Translations under genes and position numbers: made by a program | In this document: positions 1 to 8,267 of the stretch, in pieces | Layout: each line of letters begins with the position of its first letter | Numbering within the stretch: the first letter of the stretch is position 1 | Notes under the pieces: model-generated | What the model was told of the DNA's origin: nothing | Database searches by the model: none | Seen by the model: only the letters and a program-made list of their open reading frames with translations | NCBI RefSeq assembly: GCF_900182615.1 | Contig: NZ_FXTE01000017.1 | Coordinates: 1 to 64,000, forward strand | Direction of reading: 5' to 3' | DNA: 64,000 nucleotides | From: Ruegeria faecimaris | GTDB lineage: Bacteria; Pseudomonadota; Alphaproteobacteria; Rhodobacterales; Rhodobacteraceae

Positions 1-56
1 AAGTAAGGCTGAAGCCGCGCCATCTGCTCGTCAGTCAACCAGAATAGATTGCTCAT
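1..56 (-). CDS. IS5-family transposase, N-terminal fragment
   Basis: An ATG at 56 opens a frame reading MSNLFWLTDEQMARLQPY and running off the window. The opening F-W-L-T-D-E-Q-M-A-R-L-x-P is the typical start of IS5/IS427-group DDE transposases (helix-turn-helix region before the catalytic core). Only about 18 residues are visible, so neither catalytic integrity nor a frameshift can be judged. The annotation rests on recognition of this start and on the IS-like leader. Confidence 0.7.
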   Translation of the reverse strand, partial: MSNLFWLTDEQMARLQPY

Positions 57-131
57 GTTATACCCCTGAAACTCACGGGTATGAATCACGCAGGCAGGAT
101 GACGGCAACCAAATTAATAGGTCCAGAACCT
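1..131 (-). mobile_element. End of an IS5-family insertion sequence (partial)
   Basis: The left edge holds the 5' end of a transposase gene and its leader, reading leftward out of the window. The leader (57 to about 131) and the first residues match my memory of a common IS5-family (IS427-like) element of Rhodobacteraceae. The outer end is placed near the CTAG at 130-133, next to GGTCCAGAACC, which I take as part of the terminal inverted repeat. The other end and any target duplication lie outside the window, so the boundary is approximate. Confidence 0.6.
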
Positions 132-152
132 AGTTACTCCCAAGCCCGGGCC

Positions 153-2090
153 TTACTCAGACAGCGTCTGGGCCAGACGCATCAAGGTGACAGCTTCAGC
201 CCGATATCCTAAAGAATCCTCACCTCGGGACAGCGTGGCCAGATCAATGGCATCCGCATAGGTCCAGCCGCCAAGATATCCTCCGCCCCGAAGCAACTGA
301 CCAAATCCTGCAATCGCATAGGAAAAGCGGATGTCATCCGTGACTGTCCCTTGTCCGGGTAAAATAGGCTGCTCCATCAGATTGCTTTGATCTTCACCAG
401 GAAGCTTGTAACGCATTTTGAAGAAACCAATTTCCACTGAATCATCCGATATGGATTGTTCAGCATACCGCAACGGGCCGTTTCTGATCGCATCGGAACC
501 AACTGGCGTGACCTCGTAGATCGCCGTTACGGTGTGACCTGCTCCAATATCACCAGCATCCACTTTGTCATTTGAAAAGTCCTCGCGCTGCAGGGATCGG
601 GTTTCATAACCGATCAGACGGTATTCAGCGATCTGTGACGGGTTGAACTCGACCTGGATTTTGACGTCGTTGGCGATGGGAAAAAGCGCCCCGGTAAGTT
701 GATCGACCAATACTTTTTGCGCCTCAACCAGCGTATCGATATATGCCGCCTGCCCGTTTCCGTTCTGGGCCAGAGCCTGCATGGTGGCATCGTCCAGATT
801 GCCTCGGCCAAAACCCAGAACGCTTAGGAATGTACCACTGTCGCGCTTGCGGGCGATAAAATCCTTCAGGGCATCAGGGTCTGACAGACCCACATTGAAA
901 TCGCCATCGGTGGCCAGAATTACGCGGGTCACCTCACCGTCCGCAGCCATACCTTCTGCCACTTGATAGGCTTGCTGCAACCCGGCCTGCCCCGCTGTCG
1001 AGCCACCGGCTTCGAGCCTGTCGAGGGCTGAGAGAATGGTCATCTTTTCGGCTGCCGCGGTCGGTGGCAAAACCTGCCCGGCACTTCCCGCATAGGTGAC
1101 GATCGAAACCTGATCTTCCGGACTGAGTTCAGACAGCATCAACCTGAAAGACTGTTTCAGCAGCGGCAATTTGTTAGCATCCTGCATTGAGCCCGATGTG
1201 TCGATCAGGAAAACCAAGTTCAATGGAGGACGGTCTTCGATCTGGGGCATGACCCCTTGGATGCCGACATGAACAAGCTGCGTCCCCTCATTCCAAGGCG
1301 TCGGTGTCACGGTGATCGTAGAACGGAACGGTTCCACCCCATCAGGCGCTGGGTAGGAATAGGGGAAATAGTTCACCATCTCTTCAACCCGCGCCGCATC
1401 CTTGGGCGGCAGATAACCATTCATCAAAGACGACCGAACAATGGCGTAAGAGGCGGTATCTACATCAATCGAAAAAGTCGAAACCGGTTCGTCCGTCGTG
1501 ATCTTCAGCGAGTTGCTGTCCGCGTTCGCGAAAGTTTCGGTATTCTGTTCCGGCGCGGGAACAGTCTCATGTTGAATGTCAAATTTCCCGACCGCCGATG
1601 CCGGCGCGCTCTGTAAAAGGTCCGCAGCCCCCAGCTGCGCAACGGCCCCCTGCCTCTTGGCGGAAGGTGCGATTGTTTCTTCAATCACAACAGGCGCCTC
1701 AACAACTGGTTCTTCGAGATTGGCCTCGGGCATATCCGCCACCAATAGGTCAGACTCCTGCCGTGCGTCGGCGCGGTCCTCGGACCAGGGCAGTGGCGCA
1801 ACAACCTCGTCGCGCGTCTGCGGCAAGATCACTATCAGAGCCACAGCAGCAACTGCGGTGGTAGCGGTCAGGGCACCGCGATAAGAGAGGGCATTCAACA
1901 TGGCTTTCGCTCCTTCTGTCAGGCGGGCTATGAGGCCGCGCTTGACAGTGGGACGTCGCGCAGAGGTCGATCCTTGGATATTATCGAATTTTTTTTGCGC
2001 CTGGCTCAGATTTTCAATCCGTCGCGACGCATCCGGGGTCGGCGTGGCGGCGTCCATCAGCATCTTCAGCTTGTCCAGTTCATCGGTCAT
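153..2090 (-). CDS. Membrane-anchored von Willebrand factor A (YfbK-like) protein, probable sigma-factor partner
   Basis: This 645-residue protein has a cytoplasmic-looking N-terminus (1-70), one membrane segment (about 72-90, ALTATTAVAAVALIVILP), an acidic proline-rich linker, a YfbK-type N-terminal domain (about 200-290), a VWA domain (about 292-465) and a C-terminal DUF3520-like region. The MIDAS metal site is intact: D297-T-S-G-S301, T365 and D395. The start ATG overlaps the stop of the upstream ECF sigma gene by 4 bp, so the two are translationally coupled. The first 40 residues (P-x-P-D-A-x-R-R, then a short amphipathic stretch ending F-D) resemble the N-terminus of proteins that serve as membrane anti-sigma factors for such ECFs. 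That role is inference; binding partners of the VWA domain are unknown. Confidence 0.88.
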   Translation of the reverse strand: MTDELDKLKMLMDAATPTPDASRRIENLSQAQKKFDNIQGSTSARRPTVKRGLIARLTEGAKAMLNALSYRGALTATTAVAAVALIVILPQTRDEVVAPLPWSEDRADARQESDLLVADMPEANLEEPVVEAPVVIEETIAPSAKRQGAVAQLGAADLLQSAPASAVGKFDIQHETVPAPEQNTETFANADSNSLKITTDEPVSTFSIDVDTASYAIVRSSLMNGYLPPKDAARVEEMVNYFPYSYPAPDGVEPFRSTITVTPTPWNEGTQLVHVGIQGVMPQIEDRPPLNLVFLIDTSGSMQDANKLPLLKQSFRLMLSELSPEDQVSIVTYAGSAGQVLPPTAAAEKMTILSALDRLEAGGSTAGQAGLQQAYQVAEGMAADGEVTRVILATDGDFNVGLSDPDALKDFIARKRDSGTFLSVLGFGRGNLDDATMQALAQNGNGQAAYIDTLVEAQKVLVDQLTGALFPIANDVKIQVEFNPSQIAEYRLIGYETRSLQREDFSNDKVDAGDIGAGHTVTAIYEVTPVGSDAIRNGPLRYAEQSISDDSVEIGFFKMRYKLPGEDQSNLMEQPILPGQGTVTDDIRFSYAIAGFGQLLRGGGYLGGWTYADAIDLATLSRGEDSLGYRAEAVTLMRLAQTLSE

Positions 2091-2632
2091 TGTGCCAGTT
2101 CCTCTTGCCGCAAGGCGCGCAGCCGTTTGCGGATATCTGACATCCTCCAGGACACTGTCCCTTCGGAAACACCCAGCACCTCTGCAGCTTCTGCATGGGT
2201 CATCTCATCCTCGAGGGTCAGGGCCAGAGTGTCTTGCAAGTCCTGCGGCAGGGACCGCATGGCCCGTTGCAACCAATCGACAGCCTCGGCCGTTTCCTGC
2301 ACCTCGGCCCGGCGCATCTGTTCCACATCCCCCCAGCCGTGGGCCGCCCGCGTGTGACGGGTCGCGCGACGGCGTGCATCCTCGGCTGCATTGACAACAA
2401 CACGGTACAACCATGTCGTAAACCGGGCTTCGGCACGAAAACCTACGATCTTTGACGGCAAGGCGGCGCATATATCCTGCGTCAGATCTTCGGCCTGATC
2501 CGCGCGTCCTGTCAGTCGAAAGGCCAACCGAAAGACCCTGTCGTAGTGGCGTGCCAATAGCGTGGCAAACGCATCAGCGTCCCCTGCAGCAGCGGCCTTT
2601 GCCAGATTCTCATCCGATGTTTTCATGCGCAT
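2087..2632 (-). CDS. ECF-type RNA polymerase sigma factor
   Basis: A protein of about 181 residues with sigma region 2 (about 20-85, including QAEDLTQDICAALPSKI and FTTWLYRVVVNAAEDARRR for -10 binding and melting) and region 4 (about 115-170, with the helix-turn-helix AEAAEVLGVSEGTVSWRMS for -35 recognition). Region 3 is absent, as in group IV (ECF) factors. It is the first gene of a two-gene operon with the VWA membrane protein, overlapping by 4 bp. Three closely spaced starts exist (GTG 2635, ATG 2632, ATG 2626) and none has a clear ribosome-binding site; ATG 2632 is chosen arbitrarily. No classical anti-sigma gene is adjacent. Confidence 0.88.
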   Translation of the reverse strand: MRMKTSDENLAKAAAAGDADAFATLLARHYDRVFRLAFRLTGRADQAEDLTQDICAALPSKIVGFRAEARFTTWLYRVVVNAAEDARRRATRHTRAAHGWGDVEQMRRAEVQETAEAVDWLQRAMRSLPQDLQDTLALTLEDEMTHAEAAEVLGVSEGTVSWRMSDIRKRLRALRQEELAQ

Positions 2633-2687
2633 CACAATGGGTAAGACGAACCAAAAACATCAATCCTTGGCAATGCACACAAAAAAA

Positions 2688-4268
2688 TCAGAAATGATGC
2701 GCCGATGCGCGATTCCAGTCCTCTGCATATTCATCCGGAAGCGGAGCCTTCAGCAAAGCGCCTTCTTCAAGATGCAAATAGAGTTCAGCATAAGAGCGAT
2801 CTCTTTCATCTGCAGTACGCCGAAGGATGTCCGAAGGGTGAAGTTCGGAGACCTTTTCCTTGCCCATGGCGCCCAGCAGCTCACGAAAGCTCTCTAAAGT
2901 CGCGTCGTGATAGCGATGTACCCGTTGTCTTTTTTGCGGAACATTCACAGCGCGGCCTCGGACCGGATCCTGTGTGGCCACGCCGGACGGGCATCGGTTT
3001 GTGTTGCAGTGAAGCGCCTGAATGCATCCCACTGCAAACATCATTGCCCTTGCCGCATTACACATATCGGCCCCAAGCGCGCATTTCTCGATGATGTCAT
3101 AGCCTGTGGCGACTTTGCCCGAGCAAATAATGCGGATCTTATCGCGCAAACCCACACCGCGTAGACAGTTATTCACGAAAATCAACGCCTCGTTCAAAGG
3201 CATGCCCAACCGGTTGGTGAATTCTACTGGGGCCGCGCCCGTGCCGCCTTCGGCACCATCAATGGTGATGAAATCAGGCAGGATGCCTGTTTCCAGCATG
3301 GCTTTGCATATCGCTAAAAACTCGGACGGACGACCAATGCACAACTTAAACCCAATAGGTTTGCCACCGGACATCTCGCGCAGATTCTGAACGAAATTCA
3401 TCAATCCGGTAGGTCCGTCAAATGCGGAATGAATTGGCGGAGAGATCACGTCCTGATGCAGGGGAACTCCGCGTATCTGCGCAATCTCTTCATCCACCTT
3501 CGCCGCAGGCAACACCCCCCCATGCGAGGGCTTGGCCCCTTGCGACAGCTTGATTTCAATCGCCTTGACGACCTCGTTCCTGGCTCTTTCGGTGAATTTG
3601 TCTTTGTCGAACCCGCCATCCGGTGCGCGGCATCCGAAATACCCAGTGCCAATCTGCCAGATGATATCGCCACCTTCGGCCAGATGGTGCGGCGACAGAC
3701 CACCCTCACCCGTATTATGCGCAAAACCTCCATCCTTTGCCCCACCATTCAATGCTCGGATTGCATTGGCGCTGAGGGCACCAAAGCTCATCGCTGAAAC
3801 GTTCAGGCGCGAGGCACTATAGGGTTGGGAACATTGCGGCCCGCCCAGCATCACCCGTTCTTCGCTTTCGGGCACATGTTTGGGCGCAAGCGAGTGATTG
3901 GCCCTGTGGTATCCAACGGTTTGGATGTCGTATTGGGTACCAAATGCCTGGGTATCAACCTGCCCTTTGGCACGGGAATAAACCAGGCTGCGAATGATCC
4001 GATTATAGGGACGGCCGTTTTCGTTGGTTTCAACAAAATATTGCCGTATCTCTGGGCTGACAAATTCCAGCATGTACCGGAAATGCCCCAGAACCGGATA
4101 GTTGTTCAGCACGTTATGCCTTGTGGTCAGGATATCATATAGCCCGACCACCGCGTATGGGATCAGGAAAAGCAGCAGCCAATGGGCCGGGGGCCAGAAA
4201 AACCCGGCCACGATTGTCAGTGGCAGGCACACGAGGCTCAACACGTAATAGAGTCTGCGTATAATCAT
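2688..4268 (-). CDS. FMN-binding glutamate synthase-like membrane protein
   Basis: About 526 residues. Two hydrophobic segments at the N-terminus (about 5-45) are followed by a glutamate-synthase FMN/Fe-S barrel. The region GGVLPAAKVDEEIAQIRGVP, the phosphate-binding stretch around TIDGAEGGTGAAP and the cysteine motif GCIQALHCNTNRCPSGVATQ (C-x5-C-x4-C for a 3Fe-4S cluster) are intact. There is no glutaminase domain, so it is not a complete GOGAT; family members of this form have unclear electron partners and substrates. The start at 4268 (MIIRRLYYV) is preferred because the alternative upstream start at 4379 would add a polar stretch ahead of the membrane helices and reach into the divergent crcB promoter region. 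Confidence 0.85.
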   Translation of the reverse strand: MIIRRLYYVLSLVCLPLTIVAGFFWPPAHWLLLFLIPYAVVGLYDILTTRHNVLNNYPVLGHFRYMLEFVSPEIRQYFVETNENGRPYNRIIRSLVYSRAKGQVDTQAFGTQYDIQTVGYHRANHSLAPKHVPESEERVMLGGPQCSQPYSASRLNVSAMSFGALSANAIRALNGGAKDGGFAHNTGEGGLSPHHLAEGGDIIWQIGTGYFGCRAPDGGFDKDKFTERARNEVVKAIEIKLSQGAKPSHGGVLPAAKVDEEIAQIRGVPLHQDVISPPIHSAFDGPTGLMNFVQNLREMSGGKPIGFKLCIGRPSEFLAICKAMLETGILPDFITIDGAEGGTGAAPVEFTNRLGMPLNEALIFVNNCLRGVGLRDKIRIICSGKVATGYDIIEKCALGADMCNAARAMMFAVGCIQALHCNTNRCPSGVATQDPVRGRAVNVPQKRQRVHRYHDATLESFRELLGAMGKEKVSELHPSDILRRTADERDRSYAELYLHLEEGALLKAPLPDEYAEDWNRASAHHF

Positions 4269-4448
4269 TCGTGCTCTCCCACTGTGGCTGTTAGCTGAGT
4301 CACCGTGGTACAAATTCGCGATTGCACGCAAGCCTTTGCGCCCGAAATCACGCAAATGGTTGAACTTGTGATCCGCCAAGTGCGGTTGATCCCGGTCGCA
4401 CCAATCGGTATCCCCGATAACAGGCTAACGCGGGTGGGATCAGCAGCT

Positions 4449-4847
4449 GTGAAAAAATCGCAAACAGCATGGGCCACGGCTCTCATGTTCTGCGCCGTTT
4501 TCACGGGTGGCGCGACTGGGTCACTGGTCAGAGAAGCGTTGTCGCTCGGGATCTCGGGTCTGCCGATCCTAACCGAGACCTTTGGCATAAATATAGCTGC
4601 ATGCTTTGTGCTTGGCTGGTTATACGCCATCCGGCACCGGGTGCATGCCCACGTCCTGCATCTGGGCGCGGTTGGGTTTTGTGGCGGGTTATCTACGTTT
4701 TCCTCATTTGTCGCGGAATTGGAACGTCTGGCAGAGGTCAGTTTCGGGCTTGCCCTAACCGCAGCGGTTTTGGAAATTGTGGCGGGTCTTTTTGCGGCGA
4801 TTTTGGGTGAAACCGCCGGGCGTCGCTTTTCCCCGCGGAGGTCGTGA
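4449..4847 (+). CDS. crcB: CrcB fluoride channel subunit, first copy
   Basis: A Fluc/CrcB protein of about 132 residues with four predicted membrane helices. It exports fluoride as a dual-topology or paired dimer. The N-terminal G-G-A-T-G-S-L-V-R-E and the pore motif GFCGGLSTFSSF are family hallmarks. An in-frame opening extends upstream to 4305, but the GTG at 4449 gives the usual family length and has a GGGAT-like site about 10 bases upstream; GTG 4434 is also possible. The second crcB starts inside its stop codon region. I looked for a fluoride riboswitch in 4269-4448 and could not recognise one. Confidence 0.85.
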   Translation: MKKSQTAWATALMFCAVFTGGATGSLVREALSLGISGLPILTETFGINIAACFVLGWLYAIRHRVHAHVLHLGAVGFCGGLSTFSSFVAELERLAEVSFGLALTAAVLEIVAGLFAAILGETAGRRFSPRRS

Positions 4848-5212
4848 GAGTGAGCGATCTCTACCTGCATGCAATGTTTGGTTTGGGCGGCGGTCTGGGC
4901 GCGGTTCTGCGGCACTGGATCGCCATTCGAATTCGCCATGACCTGCCCGTGGCAACGCTGATCGTGAACGTCTTTGGCAGTCTGTTGCTTGGGCTTTGGG
5001 TCGGGTATCTGGGCGGACCGGCGGGCGTCAGCCAGGAGGAACAGCGCCTGGTGTTCGGCTTTTGTGGCGGCTTCACCACTTTCTCCAGCTTTGCCTACCA
5101 GTCACTGGAACTGCGGCGCGAACGCACAATCGCTACGGCGGCGGGCAATATCGTGCTGAGCCTCTTGCTGTGTTGGGGCGCACTGTGGCTTGGGCTGATG
5201 GCGATGCGCTGA
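4844..5212 (+). CDS. crcB: CrcB fluoride channel subunit, second copy
   Basis: 122 residues with the Fluc hallmarks GGGLGAVLRHW near the N-terminus and GFCGGFTTFSSFAYQS in helix 3, including the phenylalanines that line the fluoride path. The GTG start at 4844 overlaps the TGA of the first crcB (GTGA junction), so the two are translationally coupled. Two adjacent, diverged copies usually mean a heterodimer of fixed opposite topologies instead of one dual-topology homodimer; that is family knowledge applied here. The gene ends 16 bases from the convergent cyoD. Confidence 0.9.
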   Translation: MRVSDLYLHAMFGLGGGLGAVLRHWIAIRIRHDLPVATLIVNVFGSLLLGLWVGYLGGPAGVSQEEQRLVFGFCGGFTTFSSFAYQSLELRRERTIATAAGNIVLSLLLCWGALWLGLMAMR

Positions 5213-5228
5213 TCCGGTGCGGCCGGAC

Positions 5229-5555
5229 CTACATCGGATAGGTATGCATCCGCACCGCAAGATTCCCCATTATCCAGACCGTCCCAACAATAATGATCAA
5301 TAGAACCATCGTGGAAAACAGGACTAGATCCAGGTCCTCGCGGCTGCTGCGTCGACGGTCGATATGCAGGAAATACACCAGTTGAACAATCAACTGCGCC
5401 AGCCCCAACAAACCGATCGACAAATAAACGCCCTTGGTCTCGATCCCGAACGTATATGCAATGGTAAAGACCGCCAGTGTCAGCAGCAGCGATCCGCCAT
5501 AGCCAATCACATATCGGCGGCGTTCACGTCGGTGCATTTCGCTGCGCCTATCCAT
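5229..5555 (-). CDS. cyoD: Cytochrome bo ubiquinol oxidase subunit IV
   Basis: 108 residues with three predicted membrane helices (about 15-36, 45-64, 78-99) and the family stretch QLIVQLVYFLHIDRR. It is the smallest subunit of the heme-copper quinol oxidase and assists CuB-site assembly in subunit I. Its start overlaps the end of cyoC by 8 bp. It is the last gene of cyoABCD; the usual next gene cyoE (heme O synthase) does not follow, and the convergent crcB pair lies there instead. Confidence 0.93.
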   Translation of the reverse strand: MDRRSEMHRRERRRYVIGYGGSLLLTLAVFTIAYTFGIETKGVYLSIGLLGLAQLIVQLVYFLHIDRRRSSREDLDLVLFSTMVLLIIIVGTVWIMGNLAVRMHTYPM

Positions 5556-6180
5556 AGGTCAGCCCTCCGAAATAGACGATCGTGATTATGCCGATCCAGA
5601 TGAGGTCGAGAAAATGCCAGAACAGGGCCAGACGAACCACCCGTGACATCAGAACGTCGGTTAGACCAAACACACGCAGCTGAATACCCAGAACGATCAA
5701 CCACAGGCACCCCGCAGCAACATGCAGCCCGTGCAGCGGCACTAGCCCGTAAAACGCTGACAGAAACCCGCTGCGCTGTGGAATGCCACCCTTTTCCGCC
5801 ATAGCCAGAAAGTCACGTATCTCAAGTACCAGAAAGCTGAGGCCCAGAACCAGAGTTACCGCGAACCAAAGCACGATACGGGGCCGTGGCAGGTTGTATT
5901 TCAACGCCAGCATCGCAAGGCCCACTGTAAGGCTGCTGGTCAACAGGATCAGGGTTTGGGCAAAAATGCTGGTCAGGTCGAACAGCTCATGCGGACCGGG
6001 CCCACCCGCCTGCGCGTCGATCATGGTGATATAGATCGCGAACATCAGGCCGAAATAGACCAGATCGCTCATCAGAAAGACCCAGAACCCAAAGGTGACC
6101 ACTTCGCTGGCCTTGTCGGCACCCGGATGCCGTCGGCCCAAGTTTAGGCCCGGATAGCTGTGTGTCGGCGCGCGTTTCAT
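5548..6180 (-). CDS. cyoC: Cytochrome bo ubiquinol oxidase subunit III
   Basis: 210 residues with five predicted membrane helices, beginning with a short polar head and then EVVTFGFWVFLMSDLVYFG, characteristic of the quinol-oxidase COX3 subfamily. The helix with FYGLVPLHGLHVAAG contains the conserved histidines of the family. It overlaps cyoB by 4 bp (ATGA junction) and cyoD by 8 bp, consistent with a single co-translated operon. It has no redox centre and stabilises subunit I. Confidence 0.94.
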   Translation of the reverse strand: MKRAPTHSYPGLNLGRRHPGADKASEVVTFGFWVFLMSDLVYFGLMFAIYITMIDAQAGGPGPHELFDLTSIFAQTLILLTSSLTVGLAMLALKYNLPRPRIVLWFAVTLVLGLSFLVLEIRDFLAMAEKGGIPQRSGFLSAFYGLVPLHGLHVAAGCLWLIVLGIQLRVFGLTDVLMSRVVRLALFWHFLDLIWIGIITIVYFGGLTYG

Positions 6181-8267
6181 GTAGTGGCCTCCAGATCGGG
6201 ACGAGCCAGGCCGCGGTTCTCGGGCGCGTATTCATGATCGCGATTGACCGGAACCGATGCGCGCACGAAATCAAGCCAGGCTTCATGCTCTTTGCGGACC
6301 TGCTCGGCCGGTATAACCTCTTCGGTGTCGGTTCTGAACGTCCAGGCGATGAAGGCCGCCAACATCGCGGCTGTCGTCGCAATAGCAAGCCACCAGATCC
6401 ACCAGACCAGCGCAAACATCCAGATACCGCTGAGCACGCACAGACCGAACCCGATCGCCGTATTGCGTGGCATGAGGATATCTTCATAGGCATCAAGGGA
6501 CGGATAGGCTTTGCCGCGCTCTTTTGCGGCGGCAAAATCATCCCGGTCGGTCACATGCGGAATGATTGCAAAGTTATACGGAGGCGGCGGTGCTGGAATC
6601 GACCATTCCAGCGTGCGCCCATCCCAAGGGTCGCCAACCGGCACGCGGGTTTTTTCCCGGTCTCGAATGCTGACCCAAAGCTGGACAATGATCGACAGAA
6701 GCGCTGCGAGAATGACCAAAGACCCAAGCACGGCGACGATCATATAGGGGTGAAAGCTGGGATCTTCCCAACTGTAAGATCGACGCGGCATCCCCATCAG
6801 GCCGACAAAATAAAGCGGCAGGAAGGTCAGCATGAACCCAACGGTCCACAACGCGACAGATATCCGTCCCCAGCCTTCGCTCAGGCGGAAGCCAAAGGCT
6901 TTGGGGAACCAATAGTTGTATCCCGCAAGCAGGCCAAACAGGACGCCAGGCAGCAGCACATTGTGAAAATGCGCGACCAGGAACAGGGTGTTATGCACCT
7001 GATAGTCGATGGTCGGATTGGCCAGGATGACGCCCGACAACCCTCCGATCACGAACAGCATCAGGAAAGACAACCCATAGAGCATCGGGACCGAGAACCG
7101 GATACGCCCGCGAAACAGCGTGGCCATCCAATCATAGACTTTCACGCCAGTCGGTATGGCGATCAGCATGGTGGCAATCCCAAACACCGCATTGATCAGC
7201 GCGCTTTGGCCCATGGTGAAAAAGTGGTGCAGCCAGACCGTGAAGGACAGCACCGCAATCGACATCGTTGCAATCACCAAGGAGTTGTACCCGTACAGGC
7301 GCTTGGCCGAGAAGGTCGCAAAAACCTCGGAATAGATACCATAGGCGGGCAGGACCAACAGATAGACCTCGGGATGTCCGAACAGCCAGAACAGGTTGGC
7401 ATAGTTCATCATGTTGCCGCCAAGGTCATTTGTGAAAAAGTGGAAATCCAGGTACCGGTCTGCGGCCAGCATCAGCGCCGCAACACCCAGCGGCGGCATG
7501 GCAAAGACAATCAGGATCGAGCTGCAGATGATCGTCCAGCAATACATCGGCAACCGCATGAACTGCATCCCCGGCGCGCGCATCTTGTAGATCGTAACGG
7601 CAAAGTTGATCCCGGTCAGTGTCGTTCCGATCCCCGATACGACGATGGCCCAAATCCAATAATCCGGCCCAACGCCGGGATTGAAGGCCGCACCGGTAAA
7701 GGGTGGGTAGGCCGTCCAGCCCCCGGTCGAGAACTCTCCGACCACCAGGGAAACCATCAGCATCATGCCCGAGGACACGGTCAGGCCTAGGCTGATCTGG
7801 TTCATCACCGGGAATGCCACGTCGCGGGCGCCGATCATCAGCGGGATCAGGAAATTGGCGGCACCGAACACAAACGGAACAGCCACGAAGAAGATCATGA
7901 TCGTGCCATGGGTACTGAAAAGCTCGGCGAAATGCTCGGCTTCCAGAAAGCCTTCGCCCGGGCCAGCGGCTTGTTGGGCGCGCATGACGACACCTTCCAG
8001 AACCCCCCGCGCCAACATCACGATGGCAAAGACGATATACATGATGCCGATCTTCTTGTGGTCGGCGCTGGTCAGCCAGTCACGCCACAGCGGCCCCCAC
8101 AGACGAAACCATGTCAGCAGCCCCACAACGGCAATGGCGCCCACAATCACGATCCCAGCGGCAGCATTTGCCACGATCTCATTTGCGTTGGGCGACTGGA
8201 TCAACCCGGTGATCGGAAAAGCATCCCAGTTTAGACGGCCGAAAAAACCAGTCTCGACATCGGTCAT
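6177..8267 (-). CDS. cyoB: Cytochrome bo ubiquinol oxidase subunit I
   Basis: 696 residues, close to the usual 660-670 of CyoB, with about 15 membrane helices. It carries the low-spin heme b, high-spin heme o3 and CuB that reduce oxygen and pump protons. Visible ligands are the heme b histidine in LFSTHGTIMIFF, the CuB His with the cross-linked Tyr in GHPEVYLLVLPAYGIYSE, the HH pair in WLHHFFTMG, and the heme histidines in AHFHNVLLPG. It sits between cyoA and cyoC with 4-bp overlaps on both sides. The antisense strand is open over most of this gene, which is a composition artefact. Confidence 0.96.
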   Translation of the reverse strand: MTDVETGFFGRLNWDAFPITGLIQSPNANEIVANAAAGIVIVGAIAVVGLLTWFRLWGPLWRDWLTSADHKKIGIMYIVFAIVMLARGVLEGVVMRAQQAAGPGEGFLEAEHFAELFSTHGTIMIFFVAVPFVFGAANFLIPLMIGARDVAFPVMNQISLGLTVSSGMMLMVSLVVGEFSTGGWTAYPPFTGAAFNPGVGPDYWIWAIVVSGIGTTLTGINFAVTIYKMRAPGMQFMRLPMYCWTIICSSILIVFAMPPLGVAALMLAADRYLDFHFFTNDLGGNMMNYANLFWLFGHPEVYLLVLPAYGIYSEVFATFSAKRLYGYNSLVIATMSIAVLSFTVWLHHFFTMGQSALINAVFGIATMLIAIPTGVKVYDWMATLFRGRIRFSVPMLYGLSFLMLFVIGGLSGVILANPTIDYQVHNTLFLVAHFHNVLLPGVLFGLLAGYNYWFPKAFGFRLSEGWGRISVALWTVGFMLTFLPLYFVGLMGMPRRSYSWEDPSFHPYMIVAVLGSLVILAALLSIIVQLWVSIRDREKTRVPVGDPWDGRTLEWSIPAPPPPYNFAIIPHVTDRDDFAAAKERGKAYPSLDAYEDILMPRNTAIGFGLCVLSGIWMFALVWWIWWLAIATTAAMLAAFIAWTFRTDTEEVIPAEQVRKEHEAWLDFVRASVPVNRDHEYAPENRGLARPDLEATT

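Noticed and set aside
4269..4448. Possible fluoride riboswitch before crcB
   Set aside because: No arrangement matching the conserved pseudoknot core of the crcB motif could be recognised by eye; a covariance search would be decisive.
6162..7790. A 542-codon plus-strand open frame opposite cyoB
   Set aside because: It lies wholly antisense to a clear cyoB gene, is very rich in His, Gln, Arg and Asp, and has no recognisable domain. It is a GC-codon shadow.
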